A stretch of DNA of 64,000 nt from Aurantiacibacter poecillastricola (GTDB lineage: Bacteria; Pseudomonadota; Alphaproteobacteria; Sphingomonadales; Sphingomonadaceae): assembly GCF_030730945.1 (NCBI RefSeq), contig NZ_JAVAMS010000006.1:19268-83267 (forward strand), read 5' to 3'. The notes below the pieces were generated by a model. That model searched no databases. It was not told the origin of the DNA and saw only the letters and a list, made by a program, of their open reading frames with translations. This document shows, one piece after another, positions 16,675 through 25,085 of this stretch; within the stretch, counting starts at the first letter, position 1; each line of letters starts with the position of its first letter. A program made the translations under genes and the position numbers.

Positions 16675-19020
16675 TCAGATATCGGGCTCGATATCGCCCA
16701 CGTCGGGCTCGTCCCGATCGGGCTTGTCGTGGTCCCTGTCATGCGCGGCGCCACCAAGCAGACCCTGCTGTCGGCGCTCCTCGTTGGCACGATTGCGCGC
16801 TTCTCTGCTCGCCTTGGCGCGGTGCGGATCATGATCCTCACTGTCCTTCGCGGAGCGACCCTTGGTGGTCTCGTCGCGCGCCCGATCCTTGTCGGTCCCT
16901 AGCGGTAGTTCGCTTTGTCGATTACCCTCTTGGTCTGCACGCCCATGCGCCTTGGCGGGGTCTTCGCTGCGACCCGACCTGCCACGCTCGTCAGTCAAAT
17001 GCTTGTCGCGCGCTTCCTCACTCGAACTGTCTCGTGCGCGCTTGCGCCGTGCCCCCCGATTTGGACGCTTCTCCTTATCGCTATCGAGTTGCTGACCGCG
17101 GTGCTTCTCGTCAAGGCGACGGCGTTCACCGGAATCGTCGCTGTCACCGCCACGATGCCCGGTATTGTCGTCGTCTTTCGGTTCGTCAGCGACCGGTCGG
17201 GGGGCAGGTCTTGCGAGCTTGGGTATCTCGCGGGGAATGAACCCTTCGGCCACGCGGGGCCAATCCTGGGGCTCAAGCGTGATCGGTGCGGTGGGAAGCC
17301 CTTCTGGAAACTTGATGTATCCCTCAAGGCTCTTCAATCCCATGAACTCGTCGGGAAGCAGCAGCGGTGCGATCTCGCGGCGGGCGGTAAGGCTCACCGC
17401 ATCGCGGGCACTGTTGTGCCCATAGCTCTGGTTCTCTTCGACCTCGCGCACTTCGCGGTGACCGACAGTGTCAGAGCACCAGGTGGCCGTCTCGCGGTCG
17501 GCCGTTCCGAGCATGAGCTTGGTCTTGGCGAGCGATGACAGGGTCATCGCCATGTTCTCTCCATAGACCTCCTTCAGCTTGGCATAGGCATGCACGCCGG
17601 TGACAATGGCGCCGCCGTAATTACGCGCGGTCTGCAGGCCTTTCTCGAGCGAAGGGAGCCGATGAAGCGCGCCAAGTTCGTCGATCAGGAACCACAGTTT
17701 GAGGTCAGACGAGGTCCGCCCGGTCATCAGGGTATTAATCGCCGTGTCGAGCCAGAGGGTGAGCATTTGCGAGAGAACCGTGAGGTCAGCGTAGCGCGCC
17801 GAGAGGAAGAGGAACGATCCCTCCTTGCCGCCACCCTTGACCCAGTCGCGGATCGAGAAGGCCTTGCCTTCGGTCGGCAGCAGTTGCAGCGCCTTGGCGT
17901 TGACGTTGAATACCGCGCGCACCGATTCCGCCATCTTGGCGGCCTGCGGATCGGTCATAGGCCCCGCCATCGTGTCCTCGAGCAGCTGGTGCAGATCGGA
18001 GAGATTGGCGTTCATCAGGTCGCTTGCGAGCGCCGCGTTTGTGCCCTTGCCCTTTTCGACCAGCTTGAGGCAGGTCTCGACGAACAGGGTACGTGCTGCG
18101 AGCACCCAGAACTGCTCTGCCCCGCCGCCGTCATGCGGCACCAGGGACTCTGCTGCAGCATGGAACTCGGAACTGGTGGTGCAGTCGTTGAACACGCTCC
18201 AGGCCGGACACCGGGCATCAAGCGGGTTCAGGATGACGTCGCGTTCGGGCTCGAAGAAGGCCTCGATAAAGGCCCCCGTGAGGTCGAAGATGACCGCGCG
18301 GTCTTCCCTCTGTCTGATCTCGTCGACGAGTTCGAACAGCGCCACAGTCTTGCCCATGCCGGTCGTGCCGACGAGCATGGCGTGCCCCTGTTCCTGCCGC
18401 CAGGGGTAGCTGACGCCCGCGAGGTGCGCGGGCGCATAGAGCCCCGCTTCCTGCAACGCAGATGACCCGGCGAGCCGCCATTTCCAACCCAGCTCACGGC
18501 CATATTCGAGGGCGCGCTTGCCGCGATTGTGGCGGGCAATGTCGGCCTTGAGTTCAGGCAGCGAAACGAGCCGCGCGCCGCGCAGATGGCGCTTGGCTTT
18601 CGACTTCTCGCCGAAGTGTTCGGCGACCCACCAGAAGAGTGCCATGAGCGGCACAAGGCAGAGTGTGGAGAGTACCACCGCCTGCTTCACCGTGGCGAAG
18701 AACAGGTCCCATGCTTCGCGCATCGGCGGGAAGTCCCTGACGACTGCCATGGTGAAGGCAATCATGTCACCATCGGGCAGGCGCAGGTTCACGAGCTTGG
18801 CGGGATCGAACTCCATGAACATGTAGCCCGAGGCATAGAGATGCATCCAAAGCAGGTAGGCCTGGTAATCGTCGAGCGCGCTGCTGACCTGCCACCAGCA
18901 AGTCCCCAGCACGACCAGTGCAGAGATGATGAGCGGCAGCTTGAAGCCGGCTGCAAACATGAAGCCGAAGTGTCCCAGGAGCTGGGTGCCGCGGGTGAAG
19001 TTGACGATACTATTCTTCAT
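16675..19020 (-). CDS. traD: type IV coupling protein TraD
   Basis: The protein is 781 aa. Two membrane segments lie at ~28-45 and ~112-132, enclosing a periplasmic loop. The cytoplasmic ATPase carries Walker A VGTTGMGKTVA (~217-227), Walker B LWFLIDELGAL, and the typical LEKGLQTARNYGGAIVTGVH segment. The last ~180 residues are highly charged and disordered (Asp, Arg, Glu, Lys), like the TraD tail that contacts the relaxosome. TraD delivers TraI-bound DNA to the secretion channel. I chose the ATG at 19020 because it begins just before the first membrane segment; it overlaps the end of the upstream gene by 11 bp. Confidence 0.92.
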   Translation of the reverse strand: MKNSIVNFTRGTQLLGHFGFMFAAGFKLPLIISALVVLGTCWWQVSSALDDYQAYLLWMHLYASGYMFMEFDPAKLVNLRLPDGDMIAFTMAVVRDFPPMREAWDLFFATVKQAVVLSTLCLVPLMALFWWVAEHFGEKSKAKRHLRGARLVSLPELKADIARHNRGKRALEYGRELGWKWRLAGSSALQEAGLYAPAHLAGVSYPWRQEQGHAMLVGTTGMGKTVALFELVDEIRQREDRAVIFDLTGAFIEAFFEPERDVILNPLDARCPAWSVFNDCTTSSEFHAAAESLVPHDGGGAEQFWVLAARTLFVETCLKLVEKGKGTNAALASDLMNANLSDLHQLLEDTMAGPMTDPQAAKMAESVRAVFNVNAKALQLLPTEGKAFSIRDWVKGGGKEGSFLFLSARYADLTVLSQMLTLWLDTAINTLMTGRTSSDLKLWFLIDELGALHRLPSLEKGLQTARNYGGAIVTGVHAYAKLKEVYGENMAMTLSSLAKTKLMLGTADRETATWCSDTVGHREVREVEENQSYGHNSARDAVSLTARREIAPLLLPDEFMGLKSLEGYIKFPEGLPTAPITLEPQDWPRVAEGFIPREIPKLARPAPRPVADEPKDDDNTGHRGGDSDDSGERRRLDEKHRGQQLDSDKEKRPNRGARRKRARDSSSEEARDKHLTDERGRSGRSEDPAKAHGRADQEGNRQSELPLGTDKDRARDETTKGRSAKDSEDHDPHRAKASREARNRANEERRQQGLLGGAAHDRDHDKPDRDEPDVGDIEPDI

Positions 19021-19339
19021 CGCCGGCCTCCTTCGCACGCGCAGGAATGAAGCCGAGTTGGGCCAGGCGGCGGTGGTAGGCGGCATGGGTGCGCTTGCGC
19101 AGAGTGTCGTCGGGATGGCTCGCCAGCAGCGCATCGAGCGCCGTGGTGAGGAACACCAGCTGGCGTGCCGGATCGCTCCCGCCGGGACGGTCAGCGCTAT
19201 CGTTGTCGCGGTTCCATGCGGTGACCAAGTGGTCACGAATGACCACGCTCACGCTGGTATCGCGGGTGTTTGACTGCTCCAGAATCCAGTCCGCAATAAG
19301 CGGCGGGACGTAGGTCTGGAGGACCCTGTAACGTTGCAT
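19010..19339 (-). CDS. small TraD-linked protein, possible relaxosome accessory
   Basis: The protein is 109 aa and its end overlaps traD by 11 bp, implying coupled translation. The first ~45 residues (RVLQTYVPPLIADWILEQSN, then SVSVVIRDHLV) could be a ribbon-helix-helix DNA-binding domain. The rest is helical (FLTTALDALLASHPDDTLRK). It occupies the place of a relaxosome accessory factor such as TraM, between the presumed oriT and traD/traI. The function is inferred from position only. Confidence 0.6.
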   Translation of the reverse strand: MQRYRVLQTYVPPLIADWILEQSNTRDTSVSVVIRDHLVTAWNRDNDSADRPGGSDPARQLVFLTTALDALLASHPDDTLRKRTHAAYHRRLAQLGFIPARAKEAGDEE

Positions 19340-20034
19340 TTTTCCAAGCTCCTTGTGCTCAAGAAGCCTGGTTCGACCTGCGGAAGGCGAGGATCACACT
19401 AAATATGTATGGCCATGTAGGAAAATGAAATGTTCCTTAGCTATTCCAGCATGTTAGACTAAGGTGAATTGCAGCCAAATTGCGAATCCAAATCGCGATT
19501 TGCGGTCAAATCGGTCGATGCACATGCCGAATTTGTACTGCAACCAATTGAGAACATTGGAAGAACAAAGGCGGCAGCGCTGCGTCCGGTGTGCCTGTCA
19601 AGTTCCCAATTGCTCGGACGTTGCCAGTAGCTGCTGAGACCCGTTCAATAGATTGATTTTACGTTCTTATTTTCGGATCGAGAGCAAACGGACGTTGCTG
19701 GGACAACGCGAGATTTCAGTCCAAAATTGCTCTGGGCTACAAACTGGCCTTACATCGGCTGAAATCGTGGTCGGCCGAATGCGTTGTGTCGATCTCTCCA
19801 ACCCTCTCTAAATGAATGGCAAAGCACCCCGGACGGGTGTCGGGGCACTGGCTGTCTGCCGCCTGCGTCCCAAGCCCATCAGGTTAAGATCGATGTCGCT
19901 TTCGGTTCAGTGGCGGGGACCAGATAGCATTTGCGAGAAGCGTCGATGTCGGATGCCATGTGCGGTTTCACCCGTCCTTTTTCACCGAGGTCAGGTTCGG
20001 CATATTGGTCAACAGTTGCGGCCCGGCGACTAAG
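19340..20034. other. non-coding region upstream of the traD/traI genes, candidate oriT
   Basis: About 700 bp without a convincing gene, more AT-rich than its surroundings. It contains an imperfect inverted repeat (arms 19476-19485 and 19493-19502, one mismatch) and a CCCCG/CGGGG repeat at 19827-19845 around GACGGGTGT. A relaxase operon preceded by such a region is the usual site of oriT. No nic site can be proven by eye. Confidence 0.4.
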
Positions 20035-20068
20035 AAAAAAGGGCAGGAGCCGTTGCCGACCCCTGCCC
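20035..20068 (-). terminator. rho-independent terminator after the 73-aa gene
   Basis: On the minus strand GGGCAGG and CCTGCCC form a perfect 7-bp stem, followed at once by TTTTTT. It lies 11 bp past the stop of the gene at 20080-20301. The equivalent position in the second module copy (40653-40685) has the same structure with a different stem sequence. Confidence 0.75.
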
Positions 20069-20079
20069 TCTTCGTGCGG

Positions 20080-20301
20080 TCAGAACTCGTCTGACATCGC
20101 CCCGTGGATAGTGTGCACCACGCGTGCCGCAAGGTGCGCCGGAAGTGCGTTGTAGTCACCCCCGTCCAGCGCGAAGTATCCAAGATCGCGATCCTCCACG
20201 ATGTGCTGATCGAAAAAGCTGTGCAGCGCCCGACACTCTGCGACAGCCAGTGCAGCAAAGTAGCGATCCGAAGTCGAAGTGCATTGAAATTGCGTAGCCA
20301 T
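20080..20301 (-). CDS. conserved 73-aa acidic protein (copy 1)
   Basis: A small acidic protein with the core CRALHSFFDQHIVED, then LGYFALDGGDYNALPAHLA and RVVHTIHG. A clear paralogue of the same length lies at 40697-40918 with near-identical core residues, which shows the reading frame is real and conserved. A strong Shine-Dalgarno (ATCAGGAGGAT) precedes the ATG. It sits beside ssb in both module copies, so a role in establishment or DNA handling after transfer is plausible, but no family function is known to me. Confidence 0.75.
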   Translation of the reverse strand: MATQFQCTSTSDRYFAALAVAECRALHSFFDQHIVEDRDLGYFALDGGDYNALPAHLAARVVHTIHGAMSDEF

Positions 20302-20540
20302 AATATCCTCCTGATGTCTGCCGTTGACGGCAGGAGCAGGACGGATGGGCGTGCGGCCGGCGGGTCAGGGATCGCCCGGATGGGCGACCGCGAAGCGGTG
20401 GTAGGGGTAACGATTTTGTTGGACCGTAGCGCAGCGAAGGGGAGGCAAAATGGTGGGACCCTGCCGTCCTTGACGCGCCGGTTGCGCGGCCATCAGAATG
20501 GGACAACCGTGAGCCAGGCCCCTCCTCGTCTCCGATATTG
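20302..20540 (-). promoter_or_regulatory. structured leader of the 73-aa gene (copy 1)
   Basis: Several hairpins lie in a row: CTGCCGT/ACGGCAG (20318-20333), TCGCCC/GGGCGA (20372-20387), ACCGC-GAA-GCGGT (20387-20399), and a larger stem ATTTTG/CAAAAT (20413-20451) enclosing a conserved AGCGAAGGGGAGG segment. The last three recur upstream of the paralogue at 40697, with changed loops or stems. It may be an RNA leader or a single-stranded-DNA promoter. Confidence 0.5.
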
Positions 20541-20544
20541 AGCA

Positions 20545-20583
20545 ACAAAAAAGGGGGCGCTGTCTGGCCTGGACAGCGCCCCT
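20545..20583 (-). terminator. rho-independent terminator after ssb (copy 1)
   Basis: The minus strand has an 11-bp stem (GGGGCGCTGTC and its complement) with a 7-nt loop, followed by a run of six T after the C-rich arm. It lies 26 bp past the ssb stop. Confidence 0.8.
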
Positions 20584-20609
20584 CTGATGGAGATCGATGA
20601 TGTTGGATG

Positions 20610-20999
20610 TCAGTCGATCTCGGGAGCGTCGGTGTTGTCGTTCGTCCCGTTCCCGCGGGAGAGGAAGTCGACCTTGTCGGCGAGGATCTCGGTGCCGTAG
20701 CGCGTGACCCCGTCCTTGTCCTCCCACTGGGTGTAGTGGATGCGGCCCTGGACGCTGACCAGTTGGCCCTTCGAGCAGTACTGGCCGACGGTCTTGGCAA
20801 GGCCGTTGAAGCAGGTCACCCGGTGGAACTCGCTTTCCTTGGCAGTGTAGCCGTTCTCGTCCTTGTAGGTCTTGCCATCCTTGTCGCGCGCAGGGCGATC
20901 GGTGACGACGGTAATCCCGGTGACATTTGTGCCGCCCTTGGTCTCGCGGGTATCCGGATCGCGGGCGATGCGGCCGGAGAGGATTGCGATATTGGTCAT
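20610..20999 (-). CDS. ssb: single-stranded DNA-binding protein (copy 1)
   Basis: The protein is 129 aa. The OB fold is complete: MTNIAILSGRIARDPDTRET at the start, then FHRVTCFNGLAKTVGQYCSK and KGQLVSVQGRIHYTQWEDKD. It binds single-stranded plasmid DNA during transfer and after entry. The C-terminal tail is short and ends in DAPEID instead of the usual DDDIPF peptide that recruits replication partners, so partner binding may differ. GAAGGA precedes the start. The second copy at 41587 is nearly identical over the OB fold and differs mainly in the linker. Confidence 0.92.
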   Translation of the reverse strand: MTNIAILSGRIARDPDTRETKGGTNVTGITVVTDRPARDKDGKTYKDENGYTAKESEFHRVTCFNGLAKTVGQYCSKGQLVSVQGRIHYTQWEDKDGVTRYGTEILADKVDFLSRGNGTNDNTDAPEID

Positions 21000-21273
21000 G
21001 AGATAAGTTCCTTCAGTTCCTCAAACCGGAAACCATCTCCGGCTTGCGAACTTGCCAAAGAAGCAGGGCATGGGAGGACTGCACCGCAGGAGCGAAGCTC
21101 CAAGGGAAACCTGTTCATGACGGGTGGTGCGGGCAGGCGCGCGAAGCGCGACAACACGGCCGGAAAGGAACGGGTTGCGGATCCTCAGCTGACCTGGTTC
21201 AGGACTGTTCGCAAAGAAAGCCGGATGGGTATCGGGTGCAGGTCTGAAGGTGCCAAGACCCTGCTGCAATCAG
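21000..21273 (-). promoter_or_regulatory. structured leader upstream of ssb (copy 1)
   Basis: It contains GGAGC-GAA-GCTCC (21089-21101), then an outer stem AACCTGTTC/GAACGGGTT (21108-21176) enclosing CGCGC-GAA-GCGCG. The same architecture occurs upstream of ssb copy 2 with different but still complementary stems. Sequence identity with copy 2 ends abruptly at 21273, where the Zorya island begins. Confidence 0.55.
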
Positions 21274-21284
21274 ATTACTTTGCG

Positions 21285-24200
21285 TTAGGCGGCAGTATCG
21301 AGAGCGGGCTCACGAAAGGCATTCACTGTGCATGCATTTCGGGCAGTCATGACGCCGTCGATGCCTCGACCGAGATCCCAAATCACTTTCTCACCATTCT
21401 CGAGTAGCGCGGTGACCGACCTATCGTGGAGGTCCTCTGCCGAGCGCCGAGATTTCTGAATGTGGCGGAATTCGGCATCAGGTAATTTGCCGGCCATCCG
21501 CGATTGCAGGTCGCGACTTTGTTCATCGTCACTTTCCCAGCAATCTTTGACGGAATCCGCGTCGAAGCTCTTCACTTGGACATGGGTCACACCCCGCGAC
21601 GCCTTGGCGAAGCGAACAACGAAGTCGACCAACCGGCGACGTGCCGCCTCGTTTGCGCAACAATAAGGATCAATGATCCTCAAGCTCTGGATCGAGCATC
21701 CTTCGATGTGCTGGTTGAATATGGTCCAGTCACGCATACCACCAACTTCATAGACCACCCTGCGAACCTCGGTAACGCGGGATTCCGCGGCCTCGACCGG
21801 TGACTGTATGGCGCTCTTCGCGACAGGCTTGGCCGAAAGGATCGGGCGATCTTGCCGTGTCGGGGGCGCCTCGCTTCGAGCTGAAGAGATTGACTCACCG
21901 TCATCCGCTACGGCCTCGTCATCGCTATCGCTTTGGGTAGACGATTGCGCTGCTATTCCCTCTTCTGAAGTCGATACGACATGGGTTGGTGCAGGCGTCA
22001 GCTCGTCCGATGCGCTGCCCTCATTGAAAGGTGCGCCGCGATCAGATTCCGGCATATCAATTGAGGCAGGGTCTGGTGGCTCGCTCGTTTGCGAAGCGGC
22101 AGGCTCGCCGGCGCTCTCGTGCTTAGTTGGAGTTGGTTTCTCGCCATCAAGCACCGCTGACAACATCTCGTCGATGTCCGAGGCTGACTCAGGTGGAACG
22201 AGCAAGCCACGGCTTAGCTCGCGCTTGCGCTCCATCAGCCGATTTAGACGAACATCAAAGCTGCTGGGTCCGATTGCGTCGTCCGGATGCACCGCCATCG
22301 GGATATGGACGGTAACGGGCTTGTCCTGTCCGATGCGATAAACGCGATCTGTGGCCTGATCCTCGACCGCGGGGTTCCACCAGCGGGAAAGGTGGATGAC
22401 GTGATTAGCGGCAGTGATTGTAAGGCCGACACCGCCAGCCTTCGGAGACAGGATCATCACGTCGAAGCCAGCCGGCCTCGATTGGAACTTCGTCACCATA
22501 TCCTGGCGCTTACTACCTGCTACTGATCCGTTGATGATCTGTACTGCGTGTGAGAGCCCGAAGCGCTCTTGGAAGGCAATTGCGAGGAACGCCTGCATGT
22601 CGAGGTCCTCGCAAAAGACGAGCGCCTTCTCGCCTTTGCGCGATATCTCATCGAGCAGCTCGAAGGTCTTCGCTAGGCGAGCCGAAGAGCTGATGTATCC
22701 CTCAAAGTCATCAAGTCCGACAGGAGGCTTTGGATGGAGCGATGTGCCGCGAAGCATATGCAGGATCTTCAGCATCGCGCCTTTGTCGCCGCTTTGGCGC
22801 AAGGCCCTGGCGCGAGCGAGGACCCGATCATATGCGTCAGCCTGCTCCAGCGGCATCGACACCTCGTAGGGGACCACCTCCTTACTGGGGAGCCCGGTAA
22901 GTAAGGCTTCCTTCATTCGGCGAAGCATGAACGGCGGAGCAACGCCATCGCGTTCTATCAACTGGTCCTGAAGCGCTTTCAGTGCATCACTGTCATCCGC
23001 CGAATAGGTCCTCTCGAATTCCTTACTCGACCCCAGGAAACCCGGGAACACAACGTCAGCAATGGACCACAGGTCCTGGAGTCTGTTCTCGACGGGAGTA
23101 CCGGTCATCCCTACCTGAATGTCCGCGTTCAGCGCCTTGGCAGCCCGCGTCATTTGACTTGCAGGGTTCTTGAGCTTCTGGATCTCGTCGTAGATGATGG
23201 CCGAGAAGGGAACCCGCGCGAAGCTCATATGGTAGTCGCGCATAGTTTCGAAAGTCGTCAGGACCACCCCCGCGTCCTTCCAATGCGACACGTCGAGCTT
23301 CGAAGTACCACCACGGATATCGTTGCCCGCTTCGAGCCGTAGCGATTTGAGGTTCGTGCCGAACGCTTCGACAATCTCACCCAACGCCCCATGCTCGAGG
23401 TGCAGCTTAATCTCGGCTTGCCAGTTTCGTAGAAGGCCAGTCGGGGCGACAATCAACACTGGCTGGCCGGGGGCTTTGATCGACCGAAGCCAAGAGAGAA
23501 ACGTGAGCGCCTGGAAAGTCTTCCCGAGACCCATATCGTCAGCAAGCAGTAGGCCCGGAACCTTACGGTCCCAAGCTTCGGTCAACCACGCAAATGCTTC
23601 GATCTGGTGGGGCTTCGGCGACGAGCGAACGCAAGCTGGCATCGGCGGTGGAACGAAGTTTACCGCATCTGTCGCCTGTGCAGTGAGGCGCGAATATTCG
23701 AGCGTCTCAAAGTTCTCGCCAACCTTGAGAAAATAGGTCGGCAGCTGGGCAGGAAGCTCCTGATTATCGCTGCCTTTCTCAGTATCATTGGCAATCTCGG
23801 TTTCCAGATCGACGACGCTTTTGACCGCGGTTCGGGAAACCGGAGTCGCCGGTACGTCTTCGCCTTTGAAAGCGGTAGTTTTTTGGCCTCCGTCGATGGC
23901 CCTATCGATCTTGCCCAAAAGCTCTTCGGCTTCACCGGGTTTGAGATCGACATGGACGACGTCAGGTTCTTCCCCGATGCGAATTCCAAAGCTTTCTGGG
24001 AGCCAGCTGTTGGGCTTTGGTTTGATCCACGGCAAGACCGGCTTCTGCCAAGTCTCGATACCCGCCACGCGCTCAGAGTATTGCTGGGTCTCGATAAAGA
24101 GGCGGTCGGCTGCTTCGTCGTCGCCAGTATCATCGAGCGCCAAACGCTCGCGGATATAGGCCTGCGGTGAGCGCGCGAAATCCTTGCGTTCATCGCCTGT

Positions 24201-25082
24201 CGCCGACTGCTTTTCGCGGACAATGTCCAGCGCTTTGCCGAGCAAGGGATCGACGAAGAGTATGGTGCCGTCAGAGAGAAGGTAACTGCGTTTGCCTCCT
24301 CTCTGCGACCGGAAGCGAGTGCTGAATTTCTGCTGCTCAAAGTCAGTGAGCAGTGCGGTCTCGTTCGCATCAACAAGGTCGCCGTCTTCGTTTTCGCCGA
24401 CTGATCTCGAAAACAGAACCGGATCGAAGTCGAACAAGCCGCCATGTGTTCTCAAGTCGAGCGAGAAGTTGGCGGCGTAGGCGATGCGGACCTTGGATAT
24501 GAAACCGTCCGGCTTGACCGCATCGCCGTCCAGATCTCCGAGCATCTCGCGCAGTTCGGCGAAGCGCGCTCGGCGCTCATCGCCGTCACCAGCGGCTGCC
24601 AGCCGGTCAACTTGTAGGTTTGTCGAATATATCGGCTCCGCTAGCCTCGCTGTGCCACTAGACTCACGAATTCGTGCGCCCGTCACTTTCACGCGTACAG
24701 GCATACCACCGCGCCGCAGCCACTTCTTCGCGACCGAGATGGTCCCATCATGCAGGGCCCCTGAAGCGTCTAGCTCGAGTGTGAGATTGGTTGCGGGTGG
24801 TAGACCCAATGAATGCGCTTCGTGCTCAGTCAGAGGAGCAATGCACTCGGGTGGAACGATTAGCCCATCATCATCTTCGGCGATTGCTTCTGCACCGGGT
24901 AGCGAACGAAGGCGCGAAAGTGCCGCCATACCGGCTGGCGGCGCCAAGCGTATCCACTCTGCTTTTGGGATGAGCTCGGATTTAGCTTTGCGAAGGAAAC
25001 CGGCCTCGCGCTGCCTACGGAGTTCGATGCGCTCCTTGCCGTCGGCGAACTGAGTTGCTGTGAACGCGACCGTTTCTGCCAT
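21285..25082 (-). CDS. zorD: Zorya ZorD: SNF2-type helicase with an unusual C-terminal domain
   Basis: The protein is 1265 aa, longer than I expect for ZorD (about 1100 aa). Residues 1-~470 are a ZorD-type N-terminal region. The SNF2 helicase follows, with Walker A ADDMGLGKTFQ (~514-524), the DEIQ box (~632), MTGTPVENRLQDLW, and the motif V-VI stretch ending in DQATDRVYRIGQ. Then comes a ~120-aa Ser/Glu/Pro-rich linker. The last ~150 residues (SLRIIDPYCC, then DLHDRSV and WDLGRGIDG) resemble the MIT_C/phospholipase-D-like fold. In Zorya, ZorD degrades invading DNA near the ZorAB motor. The gene is the last of zorABCD, 3 bp after zorC. Confidence 0.85.
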   Translation of the reverse strand: MAETVAFTATQFADGKERIELRRQREAGFLRKAKSELIPKAEWIRLAPPAGMAALSRLRSLPGAEAIAEDDDGLIVPPECIAPLTEHEAHSLGLPPATNLTLELDASGALHDGTISVAKKWLRRGGMPVRVKVTGARIRESSGTARLAEPIYSTNLQVDRLAAAGDGDERRARFAELREMLGDLDGDAVKPDGFISKVRIAYAANFSLDLRTHGGLFDFDPVLFSRSVGENEDGDLVDANETALLTDFEQQKFSTRFRSQRGGKRSYLLSDGTILFVDPLLGKALDIVREKQSATGDERKDFARSPQAYIRERLALDDTGDDEAADRLFIETQQYSERVAGIETWQKPVLPWIKPKPNSWLPESFGIRIGEEPDVVHVDLKPGEAEELLGKIDRAIDGGQKTTAFKGEDVPATPVSRTAVKSVVDLETEIANDTEKGSDNQELPAQLPTYFLKVGENFETLEYSRLTAQATDAVNFVPPPMPACVRSSPKPHQIEAFAWLTEAWDRKVPGLLLADDMGLGKTFQALTFLSWLRSIKAPGQPVLIVAPTGLLRNWQAEIKLHLEHGALGEIVEAFGTNLKSLRLEAGNDIRGGTSKLDVSHWKDAGVVLTTFETMRDYHMSFARVPFSAIIYDEIQKLKNPASQMTRAAKALNADIQVGMTGTPVENRLQDLWSIADVVFPGFLGSSKEFERTYSADDSDALKALQDQLIERDGVAPPFMLRRMKEALLTGLPSKEVVPYEVSMPLEQADAYDRVLARARALRQSGDKGAMLKILHMLRGTSLHPKPPVGLDDFEGYISSSARLAKTFELLDEISRKGEKALVFCEDLDMQAFLAIAFQERFGLSHAVQIINGSVAGSKRQDMVTKFQSRPAGFDVMILSPKAGGVGLTITAANHVIHLSRWWNPAVEDQATDRVYRIGQDKPVTVHIPMAVHPDDAIGPSSFDVRLNRLMERKRELSRGLLVPPESASDIDEMLSAVLDGEKPTPTKHESAGEPAASQTSEPPDPASIDMPESDRGAPFNEGSASDELTPAPTHVVSTSEEGIAAQSSTQSDSDDEAVADDGESISSARSEAPPTRQDRPILSAKPVAKSAIQSPVEAAESRVTEVRRVVYEVGGMRDWTIFNQHIEGCSIQSLRIIDPYCCANEAARRRLVDFVVRFAKASRGVTHVQVKSFDADSVKDCWESDDEQSRDLQSRMAGKLPDAEFRHIQKSRRSAEDLHDRSVTALLENGEKVIWDLGRGIDGVMTARNACTVNAFREPALDTAA

Positions 25083-25085
25083 TGA

